In this document: positions 25,360-32,937 of the stretch, in pieces
Layout of the letters: each line of letters opens with the position of its first letter
Numbering within the stretch: the first letter of the stretch is position 1
NCBI GenBank assembly: GCA_011391085.1
Contig: JAABRD010000003.1
Location: 1-64,000, forward strand
Origin: Thiotrichaceae bacterium
GTDB lineage: Bacteria; Pseudomonadota; Gammaproteobacteria; Beggiatoales; Beggiatoaceae
Direction: 5' to 3'
DNA: 64,000 nt
Translations under genes and position numbers: made by a program
The notes under the pieces: generated by a model
Told to the model about the DNA's origin: nothing
Database searches by the model: none
What the model saw: only the letters and a program-made list of their open reading frames with translations

Positions 25360-25371
25360 AATAATGGGTTT

Positions 25372-25500
25372 TTAGGTAGCGATAGAATTAACTGAGGCAA
25401 ACGTATAAGGTCGAATGTCTTTAGACAATTTCCCTTGAAGACGGTCCTTGGCCACCTCTAGGTCATAGTGAGTTTGTAAATTCATCCAAACCTCTTCTTC
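25372..25500 (-). pseudogene. C-terminal fragment of a HigA antitoxin gene
   Basis: The minus strand encodes EEVWMNLQTHYDLEVAKDRL and on to DIRPYTF before a TAA stop. It is nearly identical to the last 42 residues of the intact HigA at 26521. The N-terminal two thirds are missing; at 25500 the sequence switches to a CAGGAATCCAAAGCG repeat arm. It is probably left by a local duplication of the higBA locus followed by repeat-linked deletion. Confidence 0.8.
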
Positions 25501-25559
25501 TCAGGAATCCAAAGCGTTAACTTGGTTTGATTGTCCACGACTGTCTTACGGGGGATTTC

Positions 25560-26228
25560 TCAATTCGTTTTATCGCTGACAAAACGGGTTATAATCCCTT
25601 TCAGAATTTTCAAAATCGTCTCCGACTCCAGTTTTTCTACATATTCTCTGGAATATTCCAATTGCATCACCGGTCTATCGGTATCCATTCCTTCAATTTC
25701 CGCACGCACAAACTTCCAAACATCGGCAATCGTGTAACAACCGAAGATTTCTTGCTTTGGTTGACTATCATGTTCCCAATTGAGATGGGCCGCGGCCAAC
25801 AGTTGTCCATATAGTTGAAACACCGGGTTTTGGTTTTCTACTCCTTTTTTAGTTTCCACGATGACCAAATAAGGCGATTCGATTCTGCCAACCACCACTT
25901 TTCCTAAGACACCGTCGGCAATCCCATCAACTTCAAATTGACGATAATGTGCCTGTAAGGGCACCGCGGCCCAGGCGCGAATGGCACCTCGTTCAGCTAA
26001 CAACAACAAGGGATAAATACCTCTGGCCCAGATGGTAGCCTCATTCATCAAATGCGTATCCTCATTCCAGAGATGCGATTGAATATCTTGTAGTTGTCGC
26101 AACTCTTGGTCATTCAAAGAGATGGAATCGACCAGCGTCCATGGATAGGATGCAATCGTTCCTTCTTGAAGTTGAACGACGGTTTTTAAGTCTGCTAAAG
26201 AGATTTTTGATAGGATTAATTTTTCCAT
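25560..26228 (-). CDS. PD-(D/E)XK-like protein of unknown role
   Basis: I do not recognise a named family for this 222-residue cytoplasmic protein. The central part reads DGIADGVLGKVVVG, then ESPYLVIVETKKGVE, then FQLYGQLLAAA. An aspartate, a strand with E-x-K (ETK), and a following helix with Q-x-x-x-Q is the arrangement seen in PD-(D/E)XK nuclease-fold proteins. Both termini are helical. It lies among TA genes on the same strand, downstream of higBA and an interrupted small ORF. It may be a nuclease or an inactive relative; similar single-domain proteins are frequent in cyanobacteria and filamentous sulfur bacteria, from general knowledge. Confidence 0.55.
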   Translation of the reverse strand: MEKLILSKISLADLKTVVQLQEGTIASYPWTLVDSISLNDQELRQLQDIQSHLWNEDTHLMNEATIWARGIYPLLLLAERGAIRAWAAVPLQAHYRQFEVDGIADGVLGKVVVGRIESPYLVIVETKKGVENQNPVFQLYGQLLAAAHLNWEHDSQPKQEIFGCYTIADVWKFVRAEIEGMDTDRPVMQLEYSREYVEKLESETILKILKGIITRFVSDKTN

Positions 26229-26245
26229 GATGTTATCACCTTATT

Positions 26246-26479
26246 TCATTTGGTAACACGCTTCTGGCAACACGCTTCTTTACGTCGTTGCCAAGTCTCA
26301 TAAATGCCTTTCCAACGACTAAAATCCGCACGAGTCTCGTCATACTCATCATACCGGGCAAGTTTACCAGACCTGAGTGCGGCGTAAAAATCTTCACTGA
26401 GGACACCATATTTTTCTTCCCACAGGGTCAGTCGGCGTTCCAGTCATTTCATGTCAATGACTAATTCGTAAATTTCCAT
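26246..26479 (-). pseudogene. Small helical protein gene with an in-frame TGA
   Basis: From an ATG at 26479 the frame encodes MEIYELVIDMK, a TGA codon at 26444-26446, then 65 residues to a TGA at 26246: LERRLTLWEEKYGVLSEDFY and on through FSRWKGIYETWQRRK. The pattern (leading helix, KYG-x-x-SEDFY, W-x-x-x-YE) resembles small coiled antitoxin-like proteins encoded next to toxin genes. Good conservation of character after the stop argues for a recent nonsense mutation. Initiation after the stop is possible but no strong start is visible. The gene sits between HigA and the PD-(D/E)XK-like gene. Confidence 0.55.
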
Positions 26480-26520
26480 GAGAGTTTCTCCTACAGAGTA
26501 TTGAGAAAATCAATAATTGG

Positions 26521-26844
26521 TTAACAGGCAACGACAGAATCAACAGGAGTAAATGTGTAAGGTCGAATGTCTTTAGACAATTTCCCTTGAAGACGGTCCT
26601 TGGCCACCTCTAAGTCAAAGTGAGTTTGTAAGTTCATCCAAACCTCTTCAGAGGTACCAAAGAACTGTGCCAGGCGGAGGGCAAGGTCTGCTGTGATGGG
26701 TCGTTTGCCACGCACAATTTCATTAATCTTGCGGGCCGAGACCTGGAGACCGTTAGCCAGTTTCGCTTGACTGAGGTGCATCGGTTTTAAAAAGTCTTCC
26801 AGTAACACTTCGCCGGGGTGAATGGGGGCAAATTTTTTCTTCAT
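26521..26844 (-). CDS. higA: HigA-family antitoxin
   Basis: HigA neutralises the ribosome-dependent mRNase HigB and represses their shared operon. The 107-residue protein begins with the family signature IHPGEVLLEDFLKPM, followed by the XRE-type helix-turn-helix LSQAKLANGLQVSARKINEI and VRGKRPITADLALRLAQFFG. The C-terminal half (EEVWMNLQTHFDLEVAKD) is typical. It follows higB by 12 bp on the same strand, the standard higBA order. The pair seems intact. Confidence 0.93.
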   Translation of the reverse strand: MKKKFAPIHPGEVLLEDFLKPMHLSQAKLANGLQVSARKINEIVRGKRPITADLALRLAQFFGTSEEVWMNLQTHFDLEVAKDRLQGKLSKDIRPYTFTPVDSVVAC

Positions 26845-26856
26845 AGCGAGATTCCT

Positions 26857-27138
26857 TTAGTGATAATCAACTATTTCGACGTGATCAGCGTGACCCTGAT
26901 GCCATTCAAAACAAATTCGCCATTGGTCGTTAATGCGAATACTGTGCTGACCTTGACGGTTTCCGACTAATTGTTCTAAACGGTTGGCAGGCGGTATGAG
27001 TAAATCTTTAAGGTCTTTAGCAGAGTTTAAGTAGCCCAATTTACGTAAAGCCACCTTTTGAATACGTTGAGGTAGTTTAAGGGACTGTTGTCGACGAAAA
27101 ATGGTTTCTGTTTCTTTGCACTTGAAAGTTTTAATCAT
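26857..27138 (-). CDS. higB: HigB-family mRNA interferase toxin
   Basis: HigB-type toxins of the RelE superfamily cut mRNA in the ribosomal A site. The 93-residue protein is full length. It starts MIKTFKCKETETIF and contains RLEQLVGNRQGQHSIRINDQ followed by WRICFEW, the HigB core strand region with basic catalytic residues, and ends HVEIVDYH as many family members do. The order toxin-antitoxin and the 12-bp gap to higA support the call. This is the only TA pair in the window with both genes apparently complete. Confidence 0.93.
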   Translation of the reverse strand: MIKTFKCKETETIFRRQQSLKLPQRIQKVALRKLGYLNSAKDLKDLLIPPANRLEQLVGNRQGQHSIRINDQWRICFEWHQGHADHVEIVDYH

Positions 27139-27210
27139 GAAGATGAGGCGATAATCTCTAAATAGGCATTTTCATATATATAGTGATATTCCTATTCATT
27201 TGTTCCTTTC

Positions 27211-27286
27211 GTAGGGTGGATTAAGCGAAGCGTATCCACCAAATTCTATAACCCGTGGTGGATACGCTTCGCTTAATCCACCCTAC
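27211..27286. repeat. GTAGGGTGGATTAAGCGAAG palindrome
   Basis: Two 30-bp arms, GTAGGGTGGATTAAGCGAAG plus CGTATCCACC and the inverse complement, flank a 16-bp centre. This is the basic form of the REP-like family that is tandemly amplified at 33.7-34.1 kb beside a RAYT gene. Confidence 0.8.
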
Positions 27287-27381
27287 TTTCTCAGTCCCGC
27301 CAAATCCCAAATAAAGGCGTATGGGCAGTCTCAAGTTCCTGTGTATTTGACGGTGGCATGAATCGTAACTCCACTGATGAT

Positions 27382-27954
27382 TCAATCTTGTTTATTTTTC
27401 TTTGATGGACTGGTAGAAGGAAAAGGTCCGACACGAAAATTAATATCAACATATTCACTTTCCCCAACATGAATTGCATGGGCATGTATCTCAACTACTT
27501 TAGCAGAATGTATATTGACAATGGTTACTGTATTTAGAGGTGGACTTGCAGTATTTGAAGATTGAACAATACTTGAAGATTGAATAATACTTGAAGATTG
27601 ACCTGTATTTGAAGATTGACCAACTTGAGAAGGTTGCGTTTTCTTATATCCCATTTTCTCTGCCAATAACCTAAAATTTCGCCAATTCCCAATTCCTTCA
27701 TTTGCCTGACCCGCGATGGCAGCCATGTAAGGATATAAAGTTTTTGCCAAATCCACATGAACCCCTTTAGGACTTTTCCTAAGCACTTTGGCGATTTGAT
27801 TGGGACTGTAACCACACAGTAAGCCACGCAAATGAAGTTTTTCCATGGGACTGAGTGGTCTGCCTTTGTTATTGGCTAGGTCTTGATAGAGACGGTCTAG
27901 GTCCCAATCGACTTGGGCGGCGGTGAAACGGGTGTCAATGTATTCGTCGGTCAT
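27382..27954 (-). CDS. HTH-domain protein with variable tail, copy A
   Basis: This 190-residue protein is a paralogue of the gene at 28259. The shared N-terminus (about residues 1-85) has a WDLDRLYQDL helix, then LSPMEKLHLRGLLCGYSPNQ followed by IAKVLRKSPKGVHVDLAKTL, a LuxR/sigma-like helix-turn-helix of the type that often starts multidomain signalling or NTPase proteins in cyanobacteria and filamentous bacteria. Here it is free-standing. Residues 110-140 contain repeated QSS units (QSSNTG, QSSSII, QSSSIV, QSSNTA), then a beta-rich tail (TVTIVNIHSAKVVEIHAHAI). The tails of the two copies are unrelated at first sight. Function is unknown; a DNA-binding or adaptor role is inference. Confidence 0.6.
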   Translation of the reverse strand: MTDEYIDTRFTAAQVDWDLDRLYQDLANNKGRPLSPMEKLHLRGLLCGYSPNQIAKVLRKSPKGVHVDLAKTLYPYMAAIAGQANEGIGNWRNFRLLAEKMGYKKTQPSQVGQSSNTGQSSSIIQSSSIVQSSNTASPPLNTVTIVNIHSAKVVEIHAHAIHVGESEYVDINFRVGPFPSTSPSKKNKQD

Positions 27955-28019
27955 GGTTGGGAATTAAGGTGTGCTAGTGGGGTTTAGAGGTTGCTAGTGA
28001 AAGGCTAGTGTAATGGGAT

Positions 28020-28235
28020 TCAGACTCCCTGATTGATTGAACGTAGGAGTCTCTCCAAAATGTCATTCGCCCGTTTCATATCTTGACGCAAAAATTCTAT
28101 CTCGGATGCGGTCAACGCCCTGACCACTCTTGATGAGATAGCGGGCTTCTGATTCGGTGAGACAATTAAATCCGTAACCGAAGGTTTCAAACTATTTGAC
28201 TTCAAATGTTTCATAGTTAAATAAGTGGTGTTCAT
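28020..28235 (-). CDS. Small hypothetical protein between the HTH paralogues
   Basis: This 71-residue ORF lies between the two HTH genes on the same strand. Its C-terminal half SEIEFLRQDMKRANDILERL is a strong amphipathic helix; the N-terminal half is polar and unstructured in appearance. No clear Shine-Dalgarno sequence precedes the ATG. Position and helix quality favour a real gene, perhaps an oligomerising partner, but similarity to a known family was not recognised. Confidence 0.4.
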   Translation of the reverse strand: MNTTYLTMKHLKSNSLKPSVTDLIVSPNQKPAISSRVVRALTASEIEFLRQDMKRANDILERLLRSINQGV

Positions 28236-28258
28236 TCATTTATTGTGATAGTGACAGC

Positions 28259-28777
28259 CTACTCTTTTCTGGGAAACTTTGAGGAAACTGGAGTCACCAA
28301 CAGGCTAAATTTAACGTCCATGACAACTCCATTTTCCTCAAAGTGTATCTTTTCGATACAGATATTTTCAATACTAAATTTTTCTATACAGATTTTACCA
28401 ATATTAATGCTTGAAATATCAAAAACTGTTGCACCTTGTGGTAATTGAAAAGGAGAAGGTATTTTCTTATACCCCCCCTCCTCTGCCCATTTCCGAAAAT
28501 TTCGCCAATCTTCCATATCTTTATCAACTTTATCGACAACTCCTTTGAGATAAGGATATAACGTTTTTGCCAAATCCACATGTAACCCTTTGGCGTTCTT
28601 ACGCAAAATTTTGGCGATTGTAGTTGGACTATGACCACAAAGTAAGCCACGAAGGTGAAGTTTTTCCATCGGACTCAGTGGCTTACCTTTGATATTGGCT
28701 AGGTCTTGATAGAGACGGTCTAAATCCCATTCAGTTTGGGCCGAAGTGAAGCGGGTGTCAATGTGTTCGTCGGTCAT
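28259..28777 (-). CDS. HTH-domain protein with variable tail, copy B
   Basis: The first 85 residues are about 75 percent identical by eye to the paralogue at 27382: TDEHIDTRFTSAQTEWDLDR, then SPMEKLHLRGLLCGHSPTT, IAKILRKNAKGLHVDLAKTL. After about residue 110 the proteins diverge. This tail is a row of short strands with an I-x-I-E-K rhythm (NIGKICIEKFSIENICIEKI), possibly a small solenoid. Its start is 228 bp from the divergent caspase operon, so a shared control region is likely. The short promoter-proximal stretches (TGGTTGGG, GTGCTAGTGGGGTTTAG) are also conserved between the two paralogues, showing that the whole gene unit was duplicated. Confidence 0.6.
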   Translation of the reverse strand: MTDEHIDTRFTSAQTEWDLDRLYQDLANIKGKPLSPMEKLHLRGLLCGHSPTTIAKILRKNAKGLHVDLAKTLYPYLKGVVDKVDKDMEDWRNFRKWAEEGGYKKIPSPFQLPQGATVFDISSINIGKICIEKFSIENICIEKIHFEENGVVMDVKFSLLVTPVSSKFPRKE

Positions 28778-29004
28778 GGTTGGGGATAAGGTGTGCTAGT
28801 GGGGTTTAGGGGTTGCTAATCAAATCCTAGTGTAAAGTCGCTAGTGATGGATAGGATACTGTTGGAAATTATTCATTTTACAATAAAGTCATGCTGACTA
28901 AATACCACATGCGGGAATGATATTGCATTTTAAAAGCGCAAGTCAAACCGCTTAATTGTGTGGTTTAGTTTAAGCATTACATTTACTATTTTAGGAGAAA
29001 ATCA

Positions 29005-29844
29005 ATGCGAAGTGAACATTTCTTTTTTATTTTAGGCATGTCGTTACTCCTCATGTCTGCTTGTAGTGCCCAACCGTCTGGTTCAGAGGGTGGCATGTCA
29101 TCTAAACCGGTGCCCCTGCTGGATGCCCAACCAGCACCTTCGACTACAGGGTCTGTGGACGGAAAAACTGCACAAGAACCAGCAGTTTTTTCTAATACTA
29201 CCACTCCGCTACCGCCGGCTGAAAATCAGCCATCACCAACGTCCCCGGTGCCGCCACCTCAAAAGACTGCCCCGGACCCGGCAGTACAAAAGTCGCCCCC
29301 TCGTGCGTCAATGGGGGAGGCTGTGCCACGTCCACCTGTTGGTAGTGAAGAAACTCAACCTGCGGAAAACCAACCCCGACCACAACCTTGCGAGGGAATG
29401 GCCGCTGATGCAGTGTCTCCGCGTGTTCAAGATTTCCTCACTTGTAAAGTGATTCAAATATTGGCAAAACCTGATCTGGTGCAGAGTTTCAGGGTTAAAC
29501 CTGATTCCGATCTTTCAGTTCCTGAAGATCAAAGATTGGGGAATTATCCGATAGTACCCAATGGTGAGGGGGCTAAACCAAGTGCCGAACAGCTAAAGGA
29601 ACTCCAATCCATACTTTTTTCCGATAAAAGTTATGTCTTTGGTGCTGAAAAACGGTGTTTTTTCCGTCCGGAAATGGGATTGCATTTTGTCAAAGGACGG
29701 GATGCGGTAGAGGTGTTATTCTCTTTTGAATGTGATTTGTGGTTATTCATCCACAAAGGTGAAGAAAAACCAAAACTGGAAGATTTCGATCCAGTGCGTA
29801 AACAACTGAAGGATTTGCATAAATCCTTATTCCCAACGTTATAA
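29005..29844 (+). CDS. Proline-rich lipoprotein, first gene of the caspase operon
   Basis: A lipoprotein signal with lipobox LMSAC (cysteine at about residue 20) indicates attachment to the envelope. Residues 25-130 are a low-complexity Pro/Thr/Gln linker that could span the periplasm or peptidoglycan. The C-terminal domain (about 135-279) contains CFFRPEMGLHFVKGRDAVEV followed by LFSFECDLWLFIH, with two cysteines that may pair. I do not recognise a named family. AGGAG precedes the ATG. It is followed by two exported caspase-like genes with gaps of 48 and 87 bp, then another lipoprotein, so a shared envelope function is likely. It could be an anchor, substrate or inhibitor of the proteases. 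Confidence 0.65.
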   Translation: MRSEHFFFILGMSLLLMSACSAQPSGSEGGMSSKPVPLLDAQPAPSTTGSVDGKTAQEPAVFSNTTTPLPPAENQPSPTSPVPPPQKTAPDPAVQKSPPRASMGEAVPRPPVGSEETQPAENQPRPQPCEGMAADAVSPRVQDFLTCKVIQILAKPDLVQSFRVKPDSDLSVPEDQRLGNYPIVPNGEGAKPSAEQLKELQSILFSDKSYVFGAEKRCFFRPEMGLHFVKGRDAVEVLFSFECDLWLFIHKGEEKPKLEDFDPVRKQLKDLHKSLFPTL

Positions 29845-29892
29845 CACGCCCACTCAACGTTAACTTTATCAACAATTTGTCAAGAGGTAATT

Positions 29893-30909
29893 ATGTGTAC
29901 TCAGAACAAAAAGGGTAGCTTTTTGGGGCTACTGGTATTGGTAGGGATGTTTGTTTTCCCTACTTTCTCTTTGGCTGCTACGCTTCACGCCATTCTCGTT
30001 AGTGATACTAACGATGCAAGTATTGGCACAAGTGTACAAGTGGACCAGAAAAAATTGCAAGGTTTGATGAAAAGTATTTCAGAATATACGGGAATAACCT
30101 TGAGTCCTCATTATGTTAGTGGTAATCAACTGAACCGTGCCAATGTGGAACTGGCAATCAACAGTGTTTCTAATGTTGGTTCAGATGACGTGATTTTCTT
30201 CTTTTGGAGTGGTCACGGGTTTAATGACGAGAGTTCAAGTTCAAGATCAAAATATCCCACAATGCATCTTGGTAATTGGCAAAATACACTGGGATTAGAA
30301 TCCGTTGCAAACATGCTTAAACAGAAAAAGCCACGTTTGCTAATTGTCATTGGGGACACTTGTAACAAGCCGATGGGAGGTTCCAGAGGAGAGGAAATAG
30401 CGAGAGGCGAAAAGGACGAAAACTACAAGGAACTTTTCTTAAACTATCGTGGCACCATTCTGGCGTCCAGTTCCATAACAGGGCAGTATTCGTATGGAAA
30501 CACCCAAACGGGTGGACTTTACACCAGTGCCTTTCTAAACAGTTTAAGCAAAGAATTGGCTTCCAGTGGTACACCAAGTTGGAAAACGCTGATGGGACGT
30601 GCGAATACGCCTATTAACGTGGGTTCTGGCGTAGTTCAACAGCCCCAATTTGACATAACTGATGGGGGTGGAACAATCGATGGGGGTGGAACAACTGGTG
30701 ATCATGATGATTGTAGAGTGGTAGATGAAACGGGACGACAACGGATTTGTGGCGCCCCAGCACCACCAAGACCTGAACCACCAAATCCGCCTAGGGAAGA
30801 TAACGGTAAATGCGTAGAAGATTCCTACTACAAGGATAAAGCAACAAAACAAGAGTGTTGTAAAACGGAAGGTGGAGGGAAAAAGTGTTGGGATGATTGG
30901 GAATCCTAA
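29893..30909 (+). CDS. Exported caspase-like (C14) protein 1
   Basis: The 338-residue protein has a signal peptide (about residues 8-29, FPTFSLAAT). The mature N-terminal domain has the caspase/metacaspase p20 layout: first strand LHAILVSDTNDASIG, a helix, the catalytic histidine H108 in FFFWSGHGF, and the catalytic cysteine C157 in LIVIGDTCNK. ASSSITGQYSYGN and YTSAFLNSL correspond to later substrate-pocket and helix elements. After about residue 255 a Gly/Pro-rich linker leads to a cysteine-rich tail (CRVVDET, ICGAP, CVEDSY, ECCKTEGGGKKCW). It is predicted to work in the periplasm or outside the cell. Gene order places it second in a four-gene operon. Confidence 0.78.
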   Translation: MCTQNKKGSFLGLLVLVGMFVFPTFSLAATLHAILVSDTNDASIGTSVQVDQKKLQGLMKSISEYTGITLSPHYVSGNQLNRANVELAINSVSNVGSDDVIFFFWSGHGFNDESSSSRSKYPTMHLGNWQNTLGLESVANMLKQKKPRLLIVIGDTCNKPMGGSRGEEIARGEKDENYKELFLNYRGTILASSSITGQYSYGNTQTGGLYTSAFLNSLSKELASSGTPSWKTLMGRANTPINVGSGVVQQPQFDITDGGGTIDGGGTTGDHDDCRVVDETGRQRICGAPAPPRPEPPNPPREDNGKCVEDSYYKDKATKQECCKTEGGGKKCWDDWES

Positions 30910-30996
30910 GTAACAAGGACGTGGAACTATGAAGGAGGGGGAATGTGTTCTGTAGATTCCCCCTTTTTACAAATACACTGAAGAGGATAAACACCA

Positions 30997-31962
30997 ATGT
31001 ATCGGAAAAAGGCTTTTCTGTTCGTGACTTGGTCATTACTATGGGTGATTGTACCCTCGCCGATGGCCGATACACTTCATACGGTCGTCGTCGCAAATAC
31101 AAGTGATTGGCAAACTGGCACGAGTTTCAGTAAAGATTTAAGCCGTATAAAGGAATTGGCAAACGCTATCTCTCGACACACACAGCTAACGCTCAAACTT
31201 TACGAAATTTCAGGTAATCATCTGACTCGTAATAAAGTCACTTCTACCTTAGAAAAACTCTCGGTGGAATCAAATGATGTGGTCATTTTTCATTATGCGG
31301 GTCACGGTGGACGTGCTTCAAACAAATCAAGTCCTTGGCCATCTATGGACATCGATGGAGGTCCTTTAGATTTAGACAAGGTTAGAATCACGCTAGAAAA
31401 CAAGAAACCACGATTTCTTATCATTTTAGCAGACACCTGTAATAAATTCGATGATTCCCTTAGCCCCGTTTGGAGTAGAGGAGGCAGTTCAAGCAGAGGC
31501 ACCCCCTCATCTGAAAGTTATCGCCAGCTATTTTTAAATTATCGGGGTCATGTCTTTGCCTTTGGCGCCAAACCAGGACAGTCTTCTTGGGGAAATTCTG
31601 AACACGGCGGTTTTTTCACTGAGGCTTTTTTAAATAGCCTAAATAAAGACCTGGCCTCCGCTAATCCCAATTGGCATACCATTTTGAAACGGGCTGAGGC
31701 CCCTATTGAAATCAACAATACTGTACAAAATCCTCAATCTAAAGTGAACATTCAACCTGCCAAAGAGGGTGTTGTTCAACCGACCGAGGATGCCTGTTAT
31801 TACTTTTACAAACCAGGAGGCGTACTTTGCTGTCGAAGTTCGAGTGGAACAACATGCGAACAATCTAAGATTACAGAGGAAGAATGTCCGGCCGGCGGAT
31901 GGTTTATGAAACCAGGCGGGGTTTTGTGTTGCCGACGCCCCACTGGAATTACCTGTCGATAG
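30997..31962 (+). CDS. Exported caspase-like (C14) protein 2
   Basis: This 321-residue protein is a paralogue of the preceding gene with the same domain order. A signal peptide (about residues 5-24, ending PMADT) precedes LHTVVVANTSDWQTGTSF. The dyad is H103 in FHYAGHGG and C148 in IILADTCNK. The helix FFTEAFLNSLNKDLAS matches YTSAFLNSLSKELAS of copy 1. The tail differs: two repeats of KPGGVLCCR followed by a short TG/SGTTC motif, giving about eight cysteines, probably disulfide-bonded. A GAGGA sequence precedes the ATG. The paired but diverged copies suggest different substrates or a heteromeric or cascade arrangement (inference). Confidence 0.78.
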   Translation: MYRKKAFLFVTWSLLWVIVPSPMADTLHTVVVANTSDWQTGTSFSKDLSRIKELANAISRHTQLTLKLYEISGNHLTRNKVTSTLEKLSVESNDVVIFHYAGHGGRASNKSSPWPSMDIDGGPLDLDKVRITLENKKPRFLIILADTCNKFDDSLSPVWSRGGSSSRGTPSSESYRQLFLNYRGHVFAFGAKPGQSSWGNSEHGGFFTEAFLNSLNKDLASANPNWHTILKRAEAPIEINNTVQNPQSKVNIQPAKEGVVQPTEDACYYFYKPGGVLCCRSSSGTTCEQSKITEEECPAGGWFMKPGGVLCCRRPTGITCR

Positions 31963-32026
31963 AGGCAAACATTTGATTCTGTTACTGTTGATTTTCTCCA
32001 TTTTTTTACCATGAAGAGGAACTAAT

Positions 32027-32497
32027 ATGAACCCCAAATTTTTCAACTGTTTGGTTATTGTGAGTTTGTTATTCTTTTTAGGAGGTTGTGCCCCTGGTAC
32101 GATGCCTTCTAAACAGACTGGAGGTGCCGCACTCGGAGGTGTTATAGGAGGTGCCCTTGGCACACAAGTTGGAGGAGGTAAAGGGCAAACCGCTGCTATT
32201 GTAGTAGGAACGTTAATAGGTGCGTTACTTGGCAGTTCAATAGGCGCAACAATGGACCAAGTGGACCAAATGAAGGTATCTCAAAGTTTAGAAACCAAAC
32301 CTTCAGGCTATGCTACCAATTGGACAAATCCTAACACCAAAATTGGCTATCAGGTAGTGCCCACCCAAACTTTCCAAGACAACAACGGTCAATGGTGTCG
32401 TAATTTTGAAACGGTAGCCATTGTTGAAGGAAAACCAGAAACAGTACAAGGTACGGCTTGCCGCCAATCGAATGGTTATTGGCAGTTGATACACTAA
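32027..32497 (+). CDS. 17-kDa surface-antigen-like lipoprotein with glycine zipper
   Basis: The signal peptide ends in lipobox FLGGC (cysteine about residue 21). Residues 30-80 are a glycine zipper (GGAALGGVIGGALGTQVGGG, then GTLIGALLGSSIGATMD), as in the rickettsial 17-kDa antigen and related outer-membrane lipoproteins, which insert or oligomerise in the outer membrane. The C-terminal part has W-C-R and GTACR cysteines that could pair. It closes the four-gene operon and is followed by a good terminator. A role as the outer-membrane pore or anchor for the exported caspases is inference from position only. Confidence 0.8.
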   Translation: MNPKFFNCLVIVSLLFFLGGCAPGTMPSKQTGGAALGGVIGGALGTQVGGGKGQTAAIVVGTLIGALLGSSIGATMDQVDQMKVSQSLETKPSGYATNWTNPNTKIGYQVVPTQTFQDNNGQWCRNFETVAIVEGKPETVQGTACRQSNGYWQLIH

Positions 32498-32521
32498 TGT
32501 TAATATGCCTTGCCTCCCACA

Positions 32522-32562
32522 GACCTCGAAGGTCCCCCAAACCTTCGAGGTCTTTTCATTTT
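32522..32562 (+). terminator. Rho-independent terminator of the caspase operon
   Basis: GACCTCGAAGGT and ACCTTCGAGGTC form a perfect 12-bp GC-rich stem with a short C/A loop, directly followed by TTTTCATTTT. It starts 24 bp after the last stop codon. Confidence 0.85.
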
Positions 32563-32675
32563 CCTCCCCCCTTGCTTCCCACCTAAAAATTTGCCAAACT
32601 ATCACCATGTACTTTGAAATCGTTGGCAACATTCCTTGACAAATTTTCTCTCTCTCTGCTATTCTCAAGGTCAAC

Positions 32676-32816
32676 ATGAAGTCAAAACCCAACTTTAGCC
32701 TGATTTATGGCCCACAGGTCAAACATCACTTGCAGACCATTGAAAAAAGATATTATCCTTTGATATACAAAACGATTGAAGAACAATTGCGGCTTGAACC
32801 AGCCGTAGAAACGAGG
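32676..32816 (+). pseudogene. RelE-like toxin gene cut by an element
   Basis: From the ATG at 32676 the frame reads MKSKPNFSLIYGPQVKHHLQ, TIEKRYYPLIYKTIEEQL, RLEPAVETR, the first half of a RelE/ParE-like toxin, in which TR is normally followed by NRKPL. Exactly there the GTAGTGATGCAATG element begins and the frame stops a few codons later. The second half of the toxin is not found after the element; the antitoxin gene starts instead. The lesion thus combines insertion and loss of about 40 codons. Confidence 0.75.
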
Positions 32817-32931
32817 GTAGTGATGCAATGTGGGTGATAACAGAGGTACTAGCTGATTGTAATTTTGGCCAGACCTCCGAGGTCTCGAAGACCTCGGAGG
32901 TCTAGGGTTATCACCCACATTGCATCACTAC
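32817..32931. mobile_element. GTAGTGATGCAATG element with a different cargo hairpin
   Basis: It starts GTAGTGATGCAATGTGGGTG and ends CACCCACATTGCATCACTAC (perfect inverted ends, extending to GATAAC/GTTATC). The centre is GACCTCCGAGGTCTCGAAGACCTCGGAGGTC, a palindrome not found in the other copies. It lies between a truncated toxin and its antitoxin. Confidence 0.9.
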
Positions 32932-32937
32932 CTAATT

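Noticed and set aside
30544-31102. Minus-strand ORFs across the caspase genes
   Set aside because: They overlap well-supported exported proteins with clear motifs on the plus strand.
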